Assembly: GCA_029210325.1 (NCBI GenBank)
Contig: JARGPU010000001.1
Location: forward strand, 568,126-632,125
Direction: 5' to 3'
Length of the DNA: 64,000 bases
Source: Alcanivoracaceae bacterium
GTDB lineage: Bacteria > Pseudomonadota > Gammaproteobacteria > Pseudomonadales > Alcanivoracaceae
A model generated the notes under the pieces. The model was not told the DNA's origin and did no database searches. It saw only the letters and a program-made list of their open reading frames with translations. Of this stretch, positions 8,671 to 19,390 are shown one piece after another. The number at the start of each line of letters is the position of its first letter. The first letter of the stretch is position 1. The position numbers and the translations under genes are program-made.

Positions 8671-8699
8671 CAAACGAAAGGGCCGGCTAAGGCCGGCCC
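8671..8699 (-). terminator. Intrinsic terminator after rho
   Basis: On the minus strand GGGCCGGC-CTTA-GCCGGCCC (stem 8680-8687 with 8692-8699) is followed by TTTCGTTTG. It sits 9 bp after the rho stop codon. Confidence 0.8.
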
Positions 8700-8707
8700 G
8701 GATCGTC

Positions 8708-9967
8708 TTACTTGCGCTTCATCGAGTCAAAGAACTCGGCGTTGGTCTTGGTCTGCTTGAGGCGGTCGATCAAAAATTCGATGGCGCCGATTTCGTCCAT
8801 GGGATGCAGTACCTTGCGCAGAATCCACATGTTCTTCAGTTCATCTTCGCTGACCAGACGCTCTTCGCGACGGGTACCGGACTTCTTGATGTTGATGGCC
8901 GGGAACACGCGCTTCTCGGAAACCTTGCGGTCCAGATGCAGTTCCATGTTGCCGGTGCCTTTGAACTCCTCAAAGATCACTTCGTCCATCTTCGAACCGG
9001 TTTCTACCAGCGCGGTGGCAAGAATGGTCAGCGAACCGCCTTCCTCGATATTCCGCGCGGCACCGAAGAAGCGCTTCGGTTTTTCCAGCGCATGGGCATC
9101 CACACCACCGGTCAGTACCTTGCCGGAGCTTGGCTGCACGGTATTGTAGGCGCGGGCCAGACGGGTCACGGAATCAAGCAGAATGATCACATCCTTCTTA
9201 TGTTCTACCAGACGCTTGGCTTTCTCGATCACCATCTCGGCCACCTGAACGTGGCGGGCTGGTGGCTCGTCAAAAGTTGAAGCAACCACTTCGCCACGCA
9301 CGGTGCGCGACATTTCGGTGACTTCTTCCGGGCGCTCGTCGATCAGCAGCACGATCATGTGTGCTTCCGGATTGTTGCGAGCGATGGAATGGGCGATCTG
9401 CTGCAGCAGCATGGTCTTACCGGCTTTCGGCGGTGCTACTATCAGGCCGCGCTGGCCTTTGCCGATGGGGGCAACCAGATCAATGATTCTGGAGGTGATG
9501 TCTTCGGTGGAGCCGTTGCCCAGTTCCATCACCATGCGCTCGGTGGGGAACAGCGGCGTCAGGTTCTCGAACAGGATCTTGTTCTTGGCGTTCTCAGGGC
9601 GGTCAAAGTTGATTTCATCAACCTTGAGCATGGCAAAGTAACGTTCGCCTTCTTTAGGGGGGCGAATTTTGCCGGCAATGGTGTCACCAGTGCGCAGATT
9701 GAAACGGCGAATCTGGCTGGGGGAAACGTAGATGTCGTCAGGGCCGGCTAGATATGAGCCTTCGGCGCTGCGCAGGAAACCAAACCCGTCCTGCAGAATT
9801 TCAAGCACCCCGTCTCCGGAGATATCGTCACCGTTTTTGGCAACTTTCTTCAGGATGGAAAAAATCACATCCTGTTTACGGGTGCGAGCCATGTTATCGA
9901 GGCCCGCCTGCTTGGCGATTTCGATCAGTTCGCTGATCGGCTTTTTCTTAAGTTCAGACAGATTCAT
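8708..9967 (-). CDS. rho: Transcription termination factor Rho
   Basis: The 419-aa protein has the same length as E. coli Rho. It carries the N-terminal helical and cold-shock-like RNA-binding domain (GFGFLRS near residue 65), the Walker A loop [12 protein letters not shown], Walker [15 protein letters not shown], the Q-loop region ([23 protein letters not shown]) and a conserved C-terminus. It forms the hexameric RNA helicase that releases RNA polymerase at Rho-dependent terminators. The gene follows trxA on the same strand, as in many gammaproteobacteria, with a 223-bp gap that holds several hairpins and may be an autoregulatory leader. Confidence 0.98.
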   Translation of the reverse strand: MNLSELKKKPISELIEIAKQAGLDNMARTRKQDVIFSILKKVAKNGDDISGDGVLEILQDGFGFLRSAEGSYLAGPDDIYVSPSQIRRFNLRTGDTIAGKIRPPKEGERYFAMLKVDEINFDRPENAKNKILFENLTPLFPTERMVMELGNGSTEDITSRIIDLVAPIGKGQRGLIVAPPKAGKTMLLQQIAHSIARNNPEAHMIVLLIDERPEEVTEMSRTVRGEVVASTFDEPPARHVQVAEMVIEKAKRLVEHKKDVIILLDSVTRLARAYNTVQPSSGKVLTGGVDAHALEKPKRFFGAARNIEEGGSLTILATALVETGSKMDEVIFEEFKGTGNMELHLDRKVSEKRVFPAINIKKSGTRREERLVSEDELKNMWILRKVLHPMDEIGAIEFLIDRLKQTKTNAEFFDSMKRK

Positions 9968-10002
9968 GGGTGTATGGTCAGGTTCCGGAAATTATCGGGG
10001 CT

Positions 10003-10065
10003 TGCACCGGGGAGGTGCAGGATCAGGGTTTTCGCAAGGGAAAACGGGTTCGGCGAGGGGCCGAA
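10003..10065 (-). promoter_or_regulatory. Three consecutive small hairpins in the rho leader
   Basis: Three perfect 6-bp stems with 5-6-nt loops follow each other: TGCACC/GGTGCA (10003-10019), GTTTTC/GAAAAC (10028-10045) and TTCGGC/GCCGAA (10049-10065). They end 36 bp upstream of the rho start codon, so they would be in the 5' leader RNA. Rho is known to autoregulate through its leader in E. coli; a similar role here is inference. Confidence 0.6.
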
Positions 10066-10110
10066 AATCTAAGGGAGCGTCTAACGCCTGACGGAATCTA
10101 ACAGCCTGCA

Positions 10111-10175
10111 CCGGGGCTGTCTAGCCCCGGGTGGCCATTATGTGATCAATGGAAGGGTAGCCCGGCCTGGCCGGG
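10111..10175 (-). terminator. Possible trxA terminator hairpins
   Basis: Two GC-rich inverted repeats follow the trxA stop on the minus strand: CCCGGCC-T-GGCCGGG (10161-10175) and CCGGGGCT-GTCT-AGCCCCGG (10111-10130). Neither has a clear T run, so they may be weak terminators or read-through structures into rho. Confidence 0.4.
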
Positions 10176-10190
10176 CGCCGCCTGCCAATC

Positions 10191-10517
10191 TCAGAGGGTG
10201 CTATCGAGGAACGCGGTCAGTTGGGATTTGGATAGCGCGCCAACCTTGGTGGCCTCCACACTGCCGCCCTTGAACACCGCCAGAGTAGGGATGCCACGTA
10301 CGCCGAACTTGCGTGGGGTATCCGGGTTCTCGTCGATGTTGATCTTGGCCACAGTCAGCTTGCCCTCGTACTCTTTCGACAGCTCGTCGAGGATCGGGGC
10401 GATCATTTTGCAGGGGCCGCACCAGGGCGCCCAGTAGTCGACCAGCACCGGACCTTCGGCTTTCAGTACGTCCTGCTCGAAGCTGGCATCGGTGACATGG
10501 ATGATATCGCCGCTCAT
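10191..10517 (-). CDS. trxA: Thioredoxin 1
   Basis: The 108-aa protein is a single thioredoxin domain with the active site WCGPCK at residues 32-37, the buried Asp (VDYWAPW) and the cis-proline loop RGIPTL. It has no signal peptide, so it is the cytosolic disulfide reductase serving ribonucleotide reductase, PAPS reductase and others. It lies upstream of rho on the same strand and is divergent from ppx; this order is common in gammaproteobacteria. The ribosome site CAGGAGAGAATC precedes the ATG. Confidence 0.97.
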   Translation of the reverse strand: MSGDIIHVTDASFEQDVLKAEGPVLVDYWAPWCGPCKMIAPILDELSKEYEGKLTVAKINIDENPDTPRKFGVRGIPTLAVFKGGSVEATKVGALSKSQLTAFLDSTL

Positions 10518-10552
10518 GATTCTCTCCTGAAGAAGTATTTATACAGTCGGGC

Positions 10553-10583
10553 ATCATACCAGCACCGGGCCCAGCTGTTTCAA
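10553..10583 (-). promoter_or_regulatory. Sigma70-like promoter candidate for trxA
   Basis: On the minus strand TTGAAA (10583-10578) and TATGAT (10558-10553) are separated by 19 bp, slightly longer than optimal. The -10 lies 36 bp upstream of the trxA ATG. This is read from sequence only. Confidence 0.4.
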
Positions 10584-10691
10584 GGAATCGTGACGATGGC
10601 GGCGATAGAGATTCTCTGTCGATGTCACGATGATCCATCCCATCGCCATGCGGAGGGCGTACAATCGGCGTGAATAAAGGAGGACTCTGCC

Positions 10692-12188
10692 TTGCCTGAT
10701 GAACAGACCCAGCTCGCTGCCATAGATCTTGGCTCCAATAGCTTCCATATGGTGGTGGCCGTACTTGCCCAGAACGAGATTCGTTTACAAGAAGGCCTGT
10801 CTGAGAAGGTCCAGCTGGGTGCGGGATTGGATAGTGATAACCGTCTCACCGAAGAAGCCCAACAGCGCGCACTGGATTGTCTGGGTCGCTTTGCCCAGCG
10901 CATCCGTGGCATTCCGCTGGGCTCGGTGCGGGTGGTGGGCACCAATACCTTGCGGGTGGCGCGCAATGCCCGCCAGTTTATTGCCCGGGCGGAAAAGCTG
11001 CTCGGCCATGACATCGAGATTGTCGCCGGACGAGAAGAAGCACGCCTGATCTATCTTGGCGTCTCCCATACCCTGCCGGACAATGGTGGCAGTCGCCGGC
11101 TGGTGGTGGATATCGGCGGCGGTAGCACCGAGCTGATTATTGGTGAACGCTTCGAATCCGTGGGCACTGAATCCCTGCATATGGGCTGTGTCAGTTTCAG
11201 CCAACGCTACTTTAATAATGGTGAGATCACCGAGAAGCCTTTTAACAAGGCCATCACTGCGGCTCGCCGGGAAGTGCTGTCCATTGAGGCGGCATACCGC
11301 AATCTGGGCTGGCAGCAGGCGGTTGGCGCCTCAGGCACCATCAAGGCCATTGCTCAGGTATGTCAGGACAATGGCTGGAGTGATGGCGCCGTCACCCTTG
11401 AGGGCTTGCAGAAAATTCGCAAACGCTTATTGCGCAGTGGTCATATCAACAACCTGGATCTGAAAGGGCTGCGCGAGGATCGTGCGGCAATTTTTCCTGC
11501 CGGCGTTGCCATTCTGACGGGTATTTTCGAGCAACTTGGTCTGGACAGGATGGACTTCTCCAGCGGCGCGCTGCGCGAAGGCGTGCTCTATGATCTGGTC
11601 GGCCGGTTCAGTCACGAGGACGTGCGCGAGCGCAGCATTCAGGCAATGATGAAACGTCACCGCGTGGACGAGGCCCAGGCGCAGCGGGTACACAACACCG
11701 CCATGACGTTGCATGGCCAGGCCTGTAAAGGCTGGAAGCTGGACGGTGACACCCTGATCGACACATTACGCTGGGCGGCGTTGCTGCATGAAGTTGGCTT
11801 TGCCGTATCCCATGCCCAGTTTCACAAGCACGGCGCTTATCTGGTATCGAACAGTGACCTGTCCGGGTTCTCCCGCCAGGAGCAGGATCTGGTGGCATTG
11901 CTGATTCGCGCCCATCGGCGCAAGGTGCCGCTGGCTGCATTTTCTGAACGCCAGCTGGAAGAACAGACGCCGCTATTGCGTCTGGCGCTGCTGTTGCGTA
12001 TTGCCGCGCTGCTACACCACGGCCGTTATGACACCGCGTTGCCAGATATCCGCCTGCGTGCCGGTGAAGACACGCTGGCCCTGACATTCCCTACGGACTG
12101 GCTGAAAGACCATCCGTTAACGCTGGCGGATTTCGAGCAGGAGCAGGAATTTTTCCGCGTCGCTGGCTACACGCTAACCGTGAAGTAA
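10692..12188 (+). CDS. ppx: Exopolyphosphatase Ppx/GppA
   Basis: The 498-aa protein starts at TTG 10692 with AAAGGAGG 10 bp upstream; no ATG fits better. It has the ASKHA phosphatase motifs AAIDLGSNSFHMVVA (residues 9-23) and VDIGGGSTELI (about residues 141-151), then a C-terminal HD-like helical domain typical of full-length gammaproteobacterial Ppx. It hydrolyses inorganic polyphosphate from the ends, and GppA-type members also cut pppGpp. It is divergent from trxA and convergent with ppk1 (7-bp gap), so the polyphosphate-degrading and -making enzymes face each other. Confidence 0.95.
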   Translation: MPDEQTQLAAIDLGSNSFHMVVAVLAQNEIRLQEGLSEKVQLGAGLDSDNRLTEEAQQRALDCLGRFAQRIRGIPLGSVRVVGTNTLRVARNARQFIARAEKLLGHDIEIVAGREEARLIYLGVSHTLPDNGGSRRLVVDIGGGSTELIIGERFESVGTESLHMGCVSFSQRYFNNGEITEKPFNKAITAARREVLSIEAAYRNLGWQQAVGASGTIKAIAQVCQDNGWSDGAVTLEGLQKIRKRLLRSGHINNLDLKGLREDRAAIFPAGVAILTGIFEQLGLDRMDFSSGALREGVLYDLVGRFSHEDVRERSIQAMMKRHRVDEAQAQRVHNTAMTLHGQACKGWKLDGDTLIDTLRWAALLHEVGFAVSHAQFHKHGAYLVSNSDLSGFSRQEQDLVALLIRAHRRKVPLAAFSERQLEEQTPLLRLALLLRIAALLHHGRYDTALPDIRLRAGEDTLALTFPTDWLKDHPLTLADFEQEQEFFRVAGYTLTVK

Positions 12189-12195
12189 GGCGCGC

Positions 12196-14286
12196 TTAGC
12201 CGCAGATTTTTTCCAGCAGAGCCTGCTGCGCCACCATGGGCTCTTGCGGATTAATTTCCACGCGCTGATAGCTGCCGTCGGCATCCAGTGCCCAGGCTCT
12301 GGAGTTGTCCTGCAGATAGAGCATCAGGCCGTCATCAATAACCCGCTTCTTTAATACCGGATCAAGAATCGGGAAGCAGGTTTCAATGCGGTTAAACAGG
12401 TTGCGCTCCATCCAGTCGGCACTGGAGCAATAAATCAGCTCCTCGCCTTCGTGGTGGAAATGATAAACCCGAGTGTGTTCGAGGAAGCGGCCAATAATAG
12501 AGCGCACCCGAATGTTGTCACTGAGTCCGGGAATGCCCGGACGCAGGCAGCAAATGCCGCGAATAATCAGATCAATTTGCACGCCTGCCTGACTGGCCTG
12601 ATACAGCGCCTGAATGATCTGTTGCTCGGTCAATGCGTTGAACTTGGCAATAATGCGCGCCGGCTTGCCCGCCAGGGCCTGCTCGGTTTCAAACTCGATC
12701 AGTTCAAGAATGGACTTGTGCAGGGTGAAAGGCGAATGCTTCAGCTGCTTCAACCGCGCGGGCTTGCCCATGCCTGTTAGCTCAAGAAAAATCTTGTGCA
12801 CGTCCTGACACAGATCTTCATCCGCGGTCAGCAAACCATAGTCCGTATAAATCTTGGCTGTCTTGGCATGGTAGTTCCCTGTGCCAAGGTGGGCGTAGCG
12901 TTTAATGCCGTCCGCTTCGCGCCGCACCACGAGCATCATCTTGGCGTGGGTTTTGTAGCCCACCACACCATAGACAACGATGGCACCGGCTTCCTGCAAA
13001 CGTCGCGCGCCTTCGATATTACTTTCTTCATCGAAGCGGGCGCGCAGCTCAACCACTGCGGTAACCTCTTTGCCGTTTCTTGCCGCGGTTTCCAGGTGGT
13101 CAAGAATTTCCGAGTTAGTGCCGGTGCGGTAAATGGTTTGTTTGATGGCCAGCACTTTAGGGTCCCGTGCCGCTTCGGCAAGAAAGCTGATTACCGGGTT
13201 AAACGAATCGAACGGATGGTGTAGCAGGATATCGCCCTGCTTCATGGCATCGAACAGGCTGTCGTTATTACGGATAATAGCCGGTGTGCGCGGGCTAAAG
13301 GGCGGGTAATGCAGGCGCGGCTTTTTTACGTCGGTAAACATGCGAGCCAGATTTACCGGGCCGTTGACCTCGTAAAGATCCTGATCCCGCAACTCGAATT
13401 GCTTGAGCAAATAATCAATCAGTTGGCGCGGGCAGTTATCGGCCACTTCAAGGCGTACTTCATCGCCGTAGCGGCGCGACAGCAGCTCACCTTTAAGGGC
13501 GCTGGCCAGATCGTCCACATCTTTGGAAACCTGCAAGTCGGCGTTACGGGTTACCCGGAACTGGTAGCAGCCGGTGGCCTTCATGCCCGGGAAAAGATCA
13601 CTGACATGGGCGTGAATCATTGACGACAGAAAAACAAAATTGTCGTTGCCGTCCTGGCAGATATCATCCGGCATGCGAATCAGTCGTGGCAGCGAGCGCG
13701 GCGCCGGCACAATGGCCAGGCCGCTTTGTCGGCCAAAGCCATCCTTGCCTTCCAGCGGAACAATAAAATTCAGGCTTTTGTTCACCAGGCGTGGGAAGGG
13801 GTGGGCCGGGTCCAAAGCGATGGGCGTTAGTACCGGATAAATCTGATCGCGGAAATAGCGCTTTACCCAGTCGGCCTGCTCCGCCGTCCAGAATTCGCGC
13901 CGCAGGAAGTTCACTCCTTCCTCGGCCAGCGCGGGCAGCAGCACATCGTTAAGCAAATGATACTGACGGTTGACCGCCTCATGGGCGATGTCACCGATCT
14001 GTTTAAGAATTTCGCCGGGCAGCATGCCATCCGGGCCCGGTGTGCCGGCGCCGGTTTCCAACTGGTTTTGCAGGGCGGCCACGCGGATCTCGAAAAACTC
14101 GTCCATGTTGCTGGAGAAAATCAGCAGGAAATTAAGCCGCTCCATCAACGGGTGGCGCTCATCGCTGGCCTGCTCAAGCACGCGCAGGTTGAACTGCAGC
14201 AGGCTCAGCTCCCGGTTAATGTAGTAATCCGGCTTGCCTAGATCCATTGTCGGCTGTCCAGCCGCCATGTCATTCATGCGATCCAC
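12196..14286 (-). CDS. ppk1: Polyphosphate kinase 1
   Basis: The 696-aa protein has the four PPK1 domains. The N domain begins [13 protein letters not shown]. The catalytic core has [23 protein letters not shown] and [20 protein letters not shown], with the phospho-accepting His being the second one of that motif by family knowledge. The C-terminal block contains [15 protein letters not shown]. It makes polyphosphate from ATP at the inner membrane. A three-copy Pho-box-like element lies 52-80 bp upstream, so induction by phosphate starvation is likely. Start choice among Met1, Met4 and Met7 is uncertain. It lies between convergent ppx and hemB on the same strand. Confidence 0.97.
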   Translation of the reverse strand: MDRMNDMAAGQPTMDLGKPDYYINRELSLLQFNLRVLEQASDERHPLMERLNFLLIFSSNMDEFFEIRVAALQNQLETGAGTPGPDGMLPGEILKQIGDIAHEAVNRQYHLLNDVLLPALAEEGVNFLRREFWTAEQADWVKRYFRDQIYPVLTPIALDPAHPFPRLVNKSLNFIVPLEGKDGFGRQSGLAIVPAPRSLPRLIRMPDDICQDGNDNFVFLSSMIHAHVSDLFPGMKATGCYQFRVTRNADLQVSKDVDDLASALKGELLSRRYGDEVRLEVADNCPRQLIDYLLKQFELRDQDLYEVNGPVNLARMFTDVKKPRLHYPPFSPRTPAIIRNNDSLFDAMKQGDILLHHPFDSFNPVISFLAEAARDPKVLAIKQTIYRTGTNSEILDHLETAARNGKEVTAVVELRARFDEESNIEGARRLQEAGAIVVYGVVGYKTHAKMMLVVRREADGIKRYAHLGTGNYHAKTAKIYTDYGLLTADEDLCQDVHKIFLELTGMGKPARLKQLKHSPFTLHKSILELIEFETEQALAGKPARIIAKFNALTEQQIIQALYQASQAGVQIDLIIRGICCLRPGIPGLSDNIRVRSIIGRFLEHTRVYHFHHEGEELIYCSSADWMERNLFNRIETCFPILDPVLKKRVIDDGLMLYLQDNSRAWALDADGSYQRVEINPQEPMVAQQALLEKICG

Positions 14287-14337
14287 CCAGTCTGTTTAGT
14301 AGCAGCTTGCGCCGCAAAATCTTTCTGCAACATTTCT

Positions 14338-14366
14338 ATGTCAGCAGGGTGTCAGCAAGATGACAG
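14338..14366 (-). promoter_or_regulatory. Three-copy Pho-box-like element upstream of ppk1
   Basis: On the minus strand the heptamers CTGTCAT (14366-14360), CTGACAC (14355-14349) and CTGACAT (14344-14338) recur every 11 bp with 4-bp spacers. That is the geometry of PhoB sites (consensus CTGTCAT-N4-CTGTCAY). The element ends 52 bp before the ppk1 start. Confidence 0.65.
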
Positions 14367-14383
14367 CACTGCGATTTAATTGC

Positions 14384-15427
<1,044 letters not shown>

Positions 15428-15485
15428 CTATTATTGCTAACCGGGGTAGTGTAACGCTCCGGGAGACGAATCACAGGAGGCGGTT

Positions 15486-17627
15486 GTGGGTAAAAAGATG
15501 GTTTTGGTGGCGATTATCGTGGCCGCGGTGCTGGCCTGGTTCGGTTTAGGGCTGGATCAGCATCTGACCTTCGAGGCGATTCGCGACCGCCAGGACGACC
15601 TGCAACGTTACTACCAGACCGAGCCATTCCAGCTTCTCGGCCTGTATTTTGTGGCCTATATCATCATGGCGGCGCTGTCCCTGCCGGGGGCGGCCCTGCT
15701 GACCCTGCTTGGCGGTGCTGTTTTTGGCCTGTTCGCCGGCACCCTGGTGGTGTCTTTTGCCAGCACCATTGGTGCCACCCTGGCCATGCTGCTGTCGCGC
15801 ACCCTGTTCCATGACACCGTGGCAAAACGCTTTAAGGGCTCCCTCGACAAGATTAACGCCGGCATCGAACGGGACGGTGCCTTCTATCTGTTCGCCCTGC
15901 GACTGGTGCCGGTGTTTCCGTTCTTCGTTATCAACCTTGCCATGGGCCTTACCAAGATCAAGGCGCGGCGTTTCTATTGGGTCAGCCAGCTCGGCATGCT
16001 GCCGGGCACTTTGGTGTTTGTGAATGCTGGCACCCAGCTGGCGCAACTGGAGTCCACCGCCGGCATCCTGTCGCCGAGCTTGATCGGTGCCTTCGCCCTG
16101 CTGGCGCTGTTTCCATGGATCGCGCGCAAATTGTTGGAGCGCATCCGTAGCCGCCACGTTTATCGTGGCTGGAAAAAGCCCAAGCACTTTGATCGCAACC
16201 TGATTGTTATTGGTGGTGGCGCCGCCGGTCTGGTGACCAGCTATATCGCTGCCGCCGTAAAAGCCAACGTCAGCCTGATCGAAGACAACAAGATGGGCGG
16301 CGACTGCCTGAACACCGGCTGCGTGCCCAGCAAGGCGCTGATTCGTTCCGCCCACACCGCCCACCAGATTCGCAACGCGGAGCAGTTCGGCTTGCAGGCC
16401 TGCGCACCGACGGTGGACTTCCCCGCCGTGATGAAACGCATCCAGCGGGTCATCGGCGATATCGAGCCCCACGACTCGGTGGATCGTTACAGTGCCTTAG
16501 GGGTGGATTGCATCAAAGGCCGCGCCACCCTGACCACGCCATGGAGTGTGCAAGTGGGGGGCCGCCCGCTAACCGCGAGGCATATCGTTATTGCCACCGG
16601 CGGCCGCCCGAAAGTGCCGCTCATTCCCGGACTCTCCCATGCCGGCTATCTCACTTCAGAAAACCTTTGGCAGCTGGAAACCCAGCCGCAACATTTGCTG
16701 GTGCTGGGCGGCGGGCCAATCGGTTGCGAGCTGGCGCAAGCGTTCCGGCGTTTGGGCAGTGAAGTCACCATTATTGAATTTATGGATCGTTTGCTGCCGC
16801 GCGACGACGAAGATGTGGGCGCTGCGGTGCAGGCCCGTTTCGAGCAGGAAGGCATTCGCGTGATCACCGGCCACCGGGCCGTGGGCGTGGTGCTGGAAGG
16901 TAGCCAGCGCACCATTGAATGCGCCCCGGCGGGCAAAGAGGGCAGCAGCACCAAAGTCACCGGCGATACTATTTTGGTGGCGGTGGGGCGCGAAGCGAAT
17001 ACGGAAGAAATGGGTTTGGATGTGCTCGGCATTCCGCTGCGCCGCGACGGCACCATCGAAACCAACGAGTATTTACAAACCCGACTGCCCAACATCTACG
17101 CCTGCGGCGATGTCACTGGGCCATATCAGTTCACCCATGTGGCTGGCCATCAGGCCTGGTATGCGGCGGTCAACGCGCTGTTCGGTTTTCTGTGGAAGTT
17201 TCAGGTGGATTACTCGGTGATTCCGTTTGTGGTGTTCAGTGACCCACAAGTGGCGCGCGTTGGCTTGAATGAACAGGAAGCCAAACAGCAGGGCGTTAAC
17301 TACGAAATCACCCGCTACGGCATCGACGATCTGGATCGCGCCATTGCGGAAGATGAAGCCTACGGCTATATCAAGGTGCTCACCGTGCCGGGCAAGGACA
17401 GGATTCTTGGCGTCACCATTGTCGGCGCCCACGCCGGCGAAATGATTGCCGAATACGTGTTGGCCATGCGCCACGGCCTCGGCCTTAACAAGGTGCTTGG
17501 CACCATCCATGCATATCCCACCTTTATGGAAGCCAACAAGTACGTGGCCGGAGAGTGGAAGCGAGCCCATGCGCCGCAGGGCTTGTTGGAGTGGGTGCGC
17601 AAGTTTCATCAGTGGCGGCTTCGCTAG
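15486..17627 (+). CDS. VTT-domain membrane protein fused to a mercuric-reductase-like flavin disulfide reductase
   Basis: The 713-aa protein starts at GTG 15486 behind CAGGAGG. Residues 1-220 are a TVP38/TMEM64 (VTT, DedA-like) membrane domain with about six hydrophobic segments and the family stretch LRLVPVFPFFVINLAMGLTK. Residues 240-713 are a pyridine nucleotide-disulfide oxidoreductase: FAD motif VIGGGAAGLVTS, redox pair GGDCLNTGCVPSK, NAD motif LGGGPIGCELAQAF, second FAD motif YACGDVTG, and the C-terminal interface HAYPT. It lacks the extra C-terminal Cys pair of true mercuric reductases. Such fusions are known in proteobacteria but the substrate is not established. It is divergent from hemB. 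Confidence 0.9.
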   Translation: MGKKMVLVAIIVAAVLAWFGLGLDQHLTFEAIRDRQDDLQRYYQTEPFQLLGLYFVAYIIMAALSLPGAALLTLLGGAVFGLFAGTLVVSFASTIGATLAMLLSRTLFHDTVAKRFKGSLDKINAGIERDGAFYLFALRLVPVFPFFVINLAMGLTKIKARRFYWVSQLGMLPGTLVFVNAGTQLAQLESTAGILSPSLIGAFALLALFPWIARKLLERIRSRHVYRGWKKPKHFDRNLIVIGGGAAGLVTSYIAAAVKANVSLIEDNKMGGDCLNTGCVPSKALIRSAHTAHQIRNAEQFGLQACAPTVDFPAVMKRIQRVIGDIEPHDSVDRYSALGVDCIKGRATLTTPWSVQVGGRPLTARHIVIATGGRPKVPLIPGLSHAGYLTSENLWQLETQPQHLLVLGGGPIGCELAQAFRRLGSEVTIIEFMDRLLPRDDEDVGAAVQARFEQEGIRVITGHRAVGVVLEGSQRTIECAPAGKEGSSTKVTGDTILVAVGREANTEEMGLDVLGIPLRRDGTIETNEYLQTRLPNIYACGDVTGPYQFTHVAGHQAWYAAVNALFGFLWKFQVDYSVIPFVVFSDPQVARVGLNEQEAKQQGVNYEITRYGIDDLDRAIAEDEAYGYIKVLTVPGKDRILGVTIVGAHAGEMIAEYVLAMRHGLGLNKVLGTIHAYPTFMEANKYVAGEWKRAHAPQGLLEWVRKFHQWRLR

Positions 17628-17687
17628 AGTCGACCATTTCCATAGCAAAGCGCTTTGCACAATTTCAGATTAAGGAACGTTGTCAGC

Positions 17688-18593
17688 ATGAGTAGCAAAC
17701 AAGGCGGTAAAAACTGGGGCAAGCGGTTGATGCTTGCCGGATTGATCGTGCCGGCACTGTTAGCCCTGGCGTTGCTGTTCCTGCAACACGCCGAGAGCAA
17801 GCGCGTTGCCGAACAGAAGTACAACCTGTTGCTCGCCGCAGCGGACCTGCCTTATCAGGTCTATGAGTCTTCCATGCTGGCGGACCTGCCCGCGCCCGTG
17901 GCCCGTTACTTTCGTTACGCGCTAACCGATGGTCAGCCATTGATTGGCGCAGTGGATCTTAGCCAAAGCGGAATCCTGAGAACCTCCGTCAGCAGCCCGG
18001 ACTGGACGGCATTCACCGCCAAACAACGGGTGGTGCCAGTGGCCCCCGGCTTTGTCTGGAATGCCCGCGTGGCGGTGCGCCCCGGCTTTTATGTCTCCGT
18101 GCTGGATAGCTACAACATGGGTGTCGGTGTTGGCCGCGTTAGCCTGTATGGCGCGATCAGCGTAGTGCAGGCAGAAAATATCGCCGAGCTGAACTCCGGT
18201 GCCTTATATCGCTATTTGGCAGAGGCGCCATGGTATCCCACCGCGCTGTTGCCCCAGGCCGGCGTGCAATGGACGGCGGTGGATGACGACACCGCCATCG
18301 CCTCGCTCACCGACAATGGCAACACCGCATCGGTTGAGTTCAAATTCAACGAAACCGGCCAGATAACCGGCATGTACACGGAAGGCCGCTTTGGCCAATT
18401 CGACGGCGGCTATCGCAAAACCCCCTGGCAGGGCGAGTTCCGCAACTACGAGTTGGTTGAGGGCATGCAGGTGCCGCACTATGGCGAAGTGGGCTGGGTG
18501 GTCGATGGCCAGCTTGAGCTTGTCTGGAAGGGCGAGGTGGAAAACTTCCGCTATGGCTTTTTGACCAGAGAGGATGCTGGTTCGAGCCAATGA
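17688..18593 (+). CDS. DUF6544/DUF6920-like membrane-anchored protein
   Basis: The protein is 301 aa from the ATG at 17688, chosen because AAGGAACG stands 9 bp before it. One N-terminal transmembrane segment (about residues 13-32) is followed by a long extracytoplasmic domain with the family pattern LPAPVARYFRYAL, WTAFTAKQR, FVWNARV, LYRYLAEAPWYPTALL and VPHYGEVGW. This matches a family of unknown function often annotated DUF6544 or DUF6920. It lies 60 bp after the VTT-reductase fusion and 46 bp before the DUF3147 gene, all co-directional, so these three may be one transcript. Confidence 0.7.
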   Translation: MSSKQGGKNWGKRLMLAGLIVPALLALALLFLQHAESKRVAEQKYNLLLAAADLPYQVYESSMLADLPAPVARYFRYALTDGQPLIGAVDLSQSGILRTSVSSPDWTAFTAKQRVVPVAPGFVWNARVAVRPGFYVSVLDSYNMGVGVGRVSLYGAISVVQAENIAELNSGALYRYLAEAPWYPTALLPQAGVQWTAVDDDTAIASLTDNGNTASVEFKFNETGQITGMYTEGRFGQFDGGYRKTPWQGEFRNYELVEGMQVPHYGEVGWVVDGQLELVWKGEVENFRYGFLTREDAGSSQ

Positions 18594-18639
18594 TCTTCCG
18601 CCAGACCGAACTGCCATATTCCATTCAGGGAGTTAGCGC

Positions 18640-18990
18640 GTGAGTTGGTTGTTGACCAAGTACTTTATTACCGCTGCGGTGGTGGTGGCCGTATCCGAAG
18701 TGGCAAAGCGCAGTGACAAGCTCGGCGCCCTGATCGCTGCGTTACCACTGGTCACCGTGCTGGTATTGATCTGGCTGTATGTGGAACAGCAACCGCAGGA
18801 AAAGATCGCCAACCACGCCTGGTACACCTTCTGGTATGTACTGCCGACCTTGCCGATGTTTTTGGTGTTTCCGGTGTTGTTGCCGAGGATCGGATTCTGG
18901 CCGACATTGCTCGCTTGCGTGGTGATGACGGTGGTGTTGTTTGCAGGGTTTGGGGTGGTGATGCGGCGGTTTGGGGTTGAGTTGCTTTGA
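18640..18990 (+). CDS. DUF3147 family small membrane protein
   Basis: The 116-aa protein, with GTG start behind CAGGGAG, has four hydrophobic helices and the family features KYFITAAVVVAVSEVAKR, ALPLVTVLVLIW and a pair of Pro-rich membrane turns. The function is unknown. It is the last gene before the AT-rich cassette region. Confidence 0.75.
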   Translation: MSWLLTKYFITAAVVVAVSEVAKRSDKLGALIAALPLVTVLVLIWLYVEQQPQEKIANHAWYTFWYVLPTLPMFLVFPVLLPRIGFWPTLLACVVMTVVLFAGFGVVMRRFGVELL

Positions 18991-19047
18991 TCTTGGGCTG
19001 AGCCGTCGGCGGGCGGCAGAGCGAGGAAGCTACGGTTAATGAAATGG

Positions 19048-19389
19048 CTATGTTTCTGAGAGAGCTTCTCGCCAGAGTTCGAGTGCGGCATCGCCGCCAC
19101 AATTCCTGACTTCCTCAAGGATACGGGATTCGAAATCAGGATGTAGCACCAGAGGATACAGGCGATACCAAGACGGATAGCGCTTGAGAAGATTTAACGC
19201 GTCTGGCCACGATGATGCCGAATTAGGGCTCGAAATTTGGCTGATATCACGGCTGGCATCATCCTCCGCCTCATCATCAGAGCAGTCATATGTGTTGATT
19301 GAGAATCGCTCAAAATCGTTATTTCGGCGAACGCCATAAAGCGTGATTGACCCTCCCTCGGCTCCGATCTTGAGAATTATCTCTGGCAT
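19048..19389 (-). CDS. Small uncharacterised protein (EGGSITLYG family)
   Basis: The 113-aa acidic protein has the N-terminal pattern IGAEGGSITLYG and the C-terminal pattern WPDALNLLKRYPSWYRLYPLVLHPDFESRILEEV. From memory these recur in a family of small uncharacterised proteins scattered through proteobacteria, sometimes in integron cassettes. No function is known. It lies at the left edge of the AT-rich array. The sequence before its start (19391-19447) is only a degenerate attC-like palindrome and none was seen after its stop, so whether it belongs to the array is open. Confidence 0.6.
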   Translation of the reverse strand: MPEIILKIGAEGGSITLYGVRRNNDFERFSINTYDCSDDEAEDDASRDISQISSPNSASSWPDALNLLKRYPSWYRLYPLVLHPDFESRILEEVRNCGGDAALELWREALSET

Positions 19390-19390
19390 A

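Noticed and set aside
15546-16472. Minus-strand ORF of 308 codons within the VTT-reductase gene
   Set aside because: It is Gln/His/Gly-rich, lacks a ribosome site and is opposite recognised FAD motifs.
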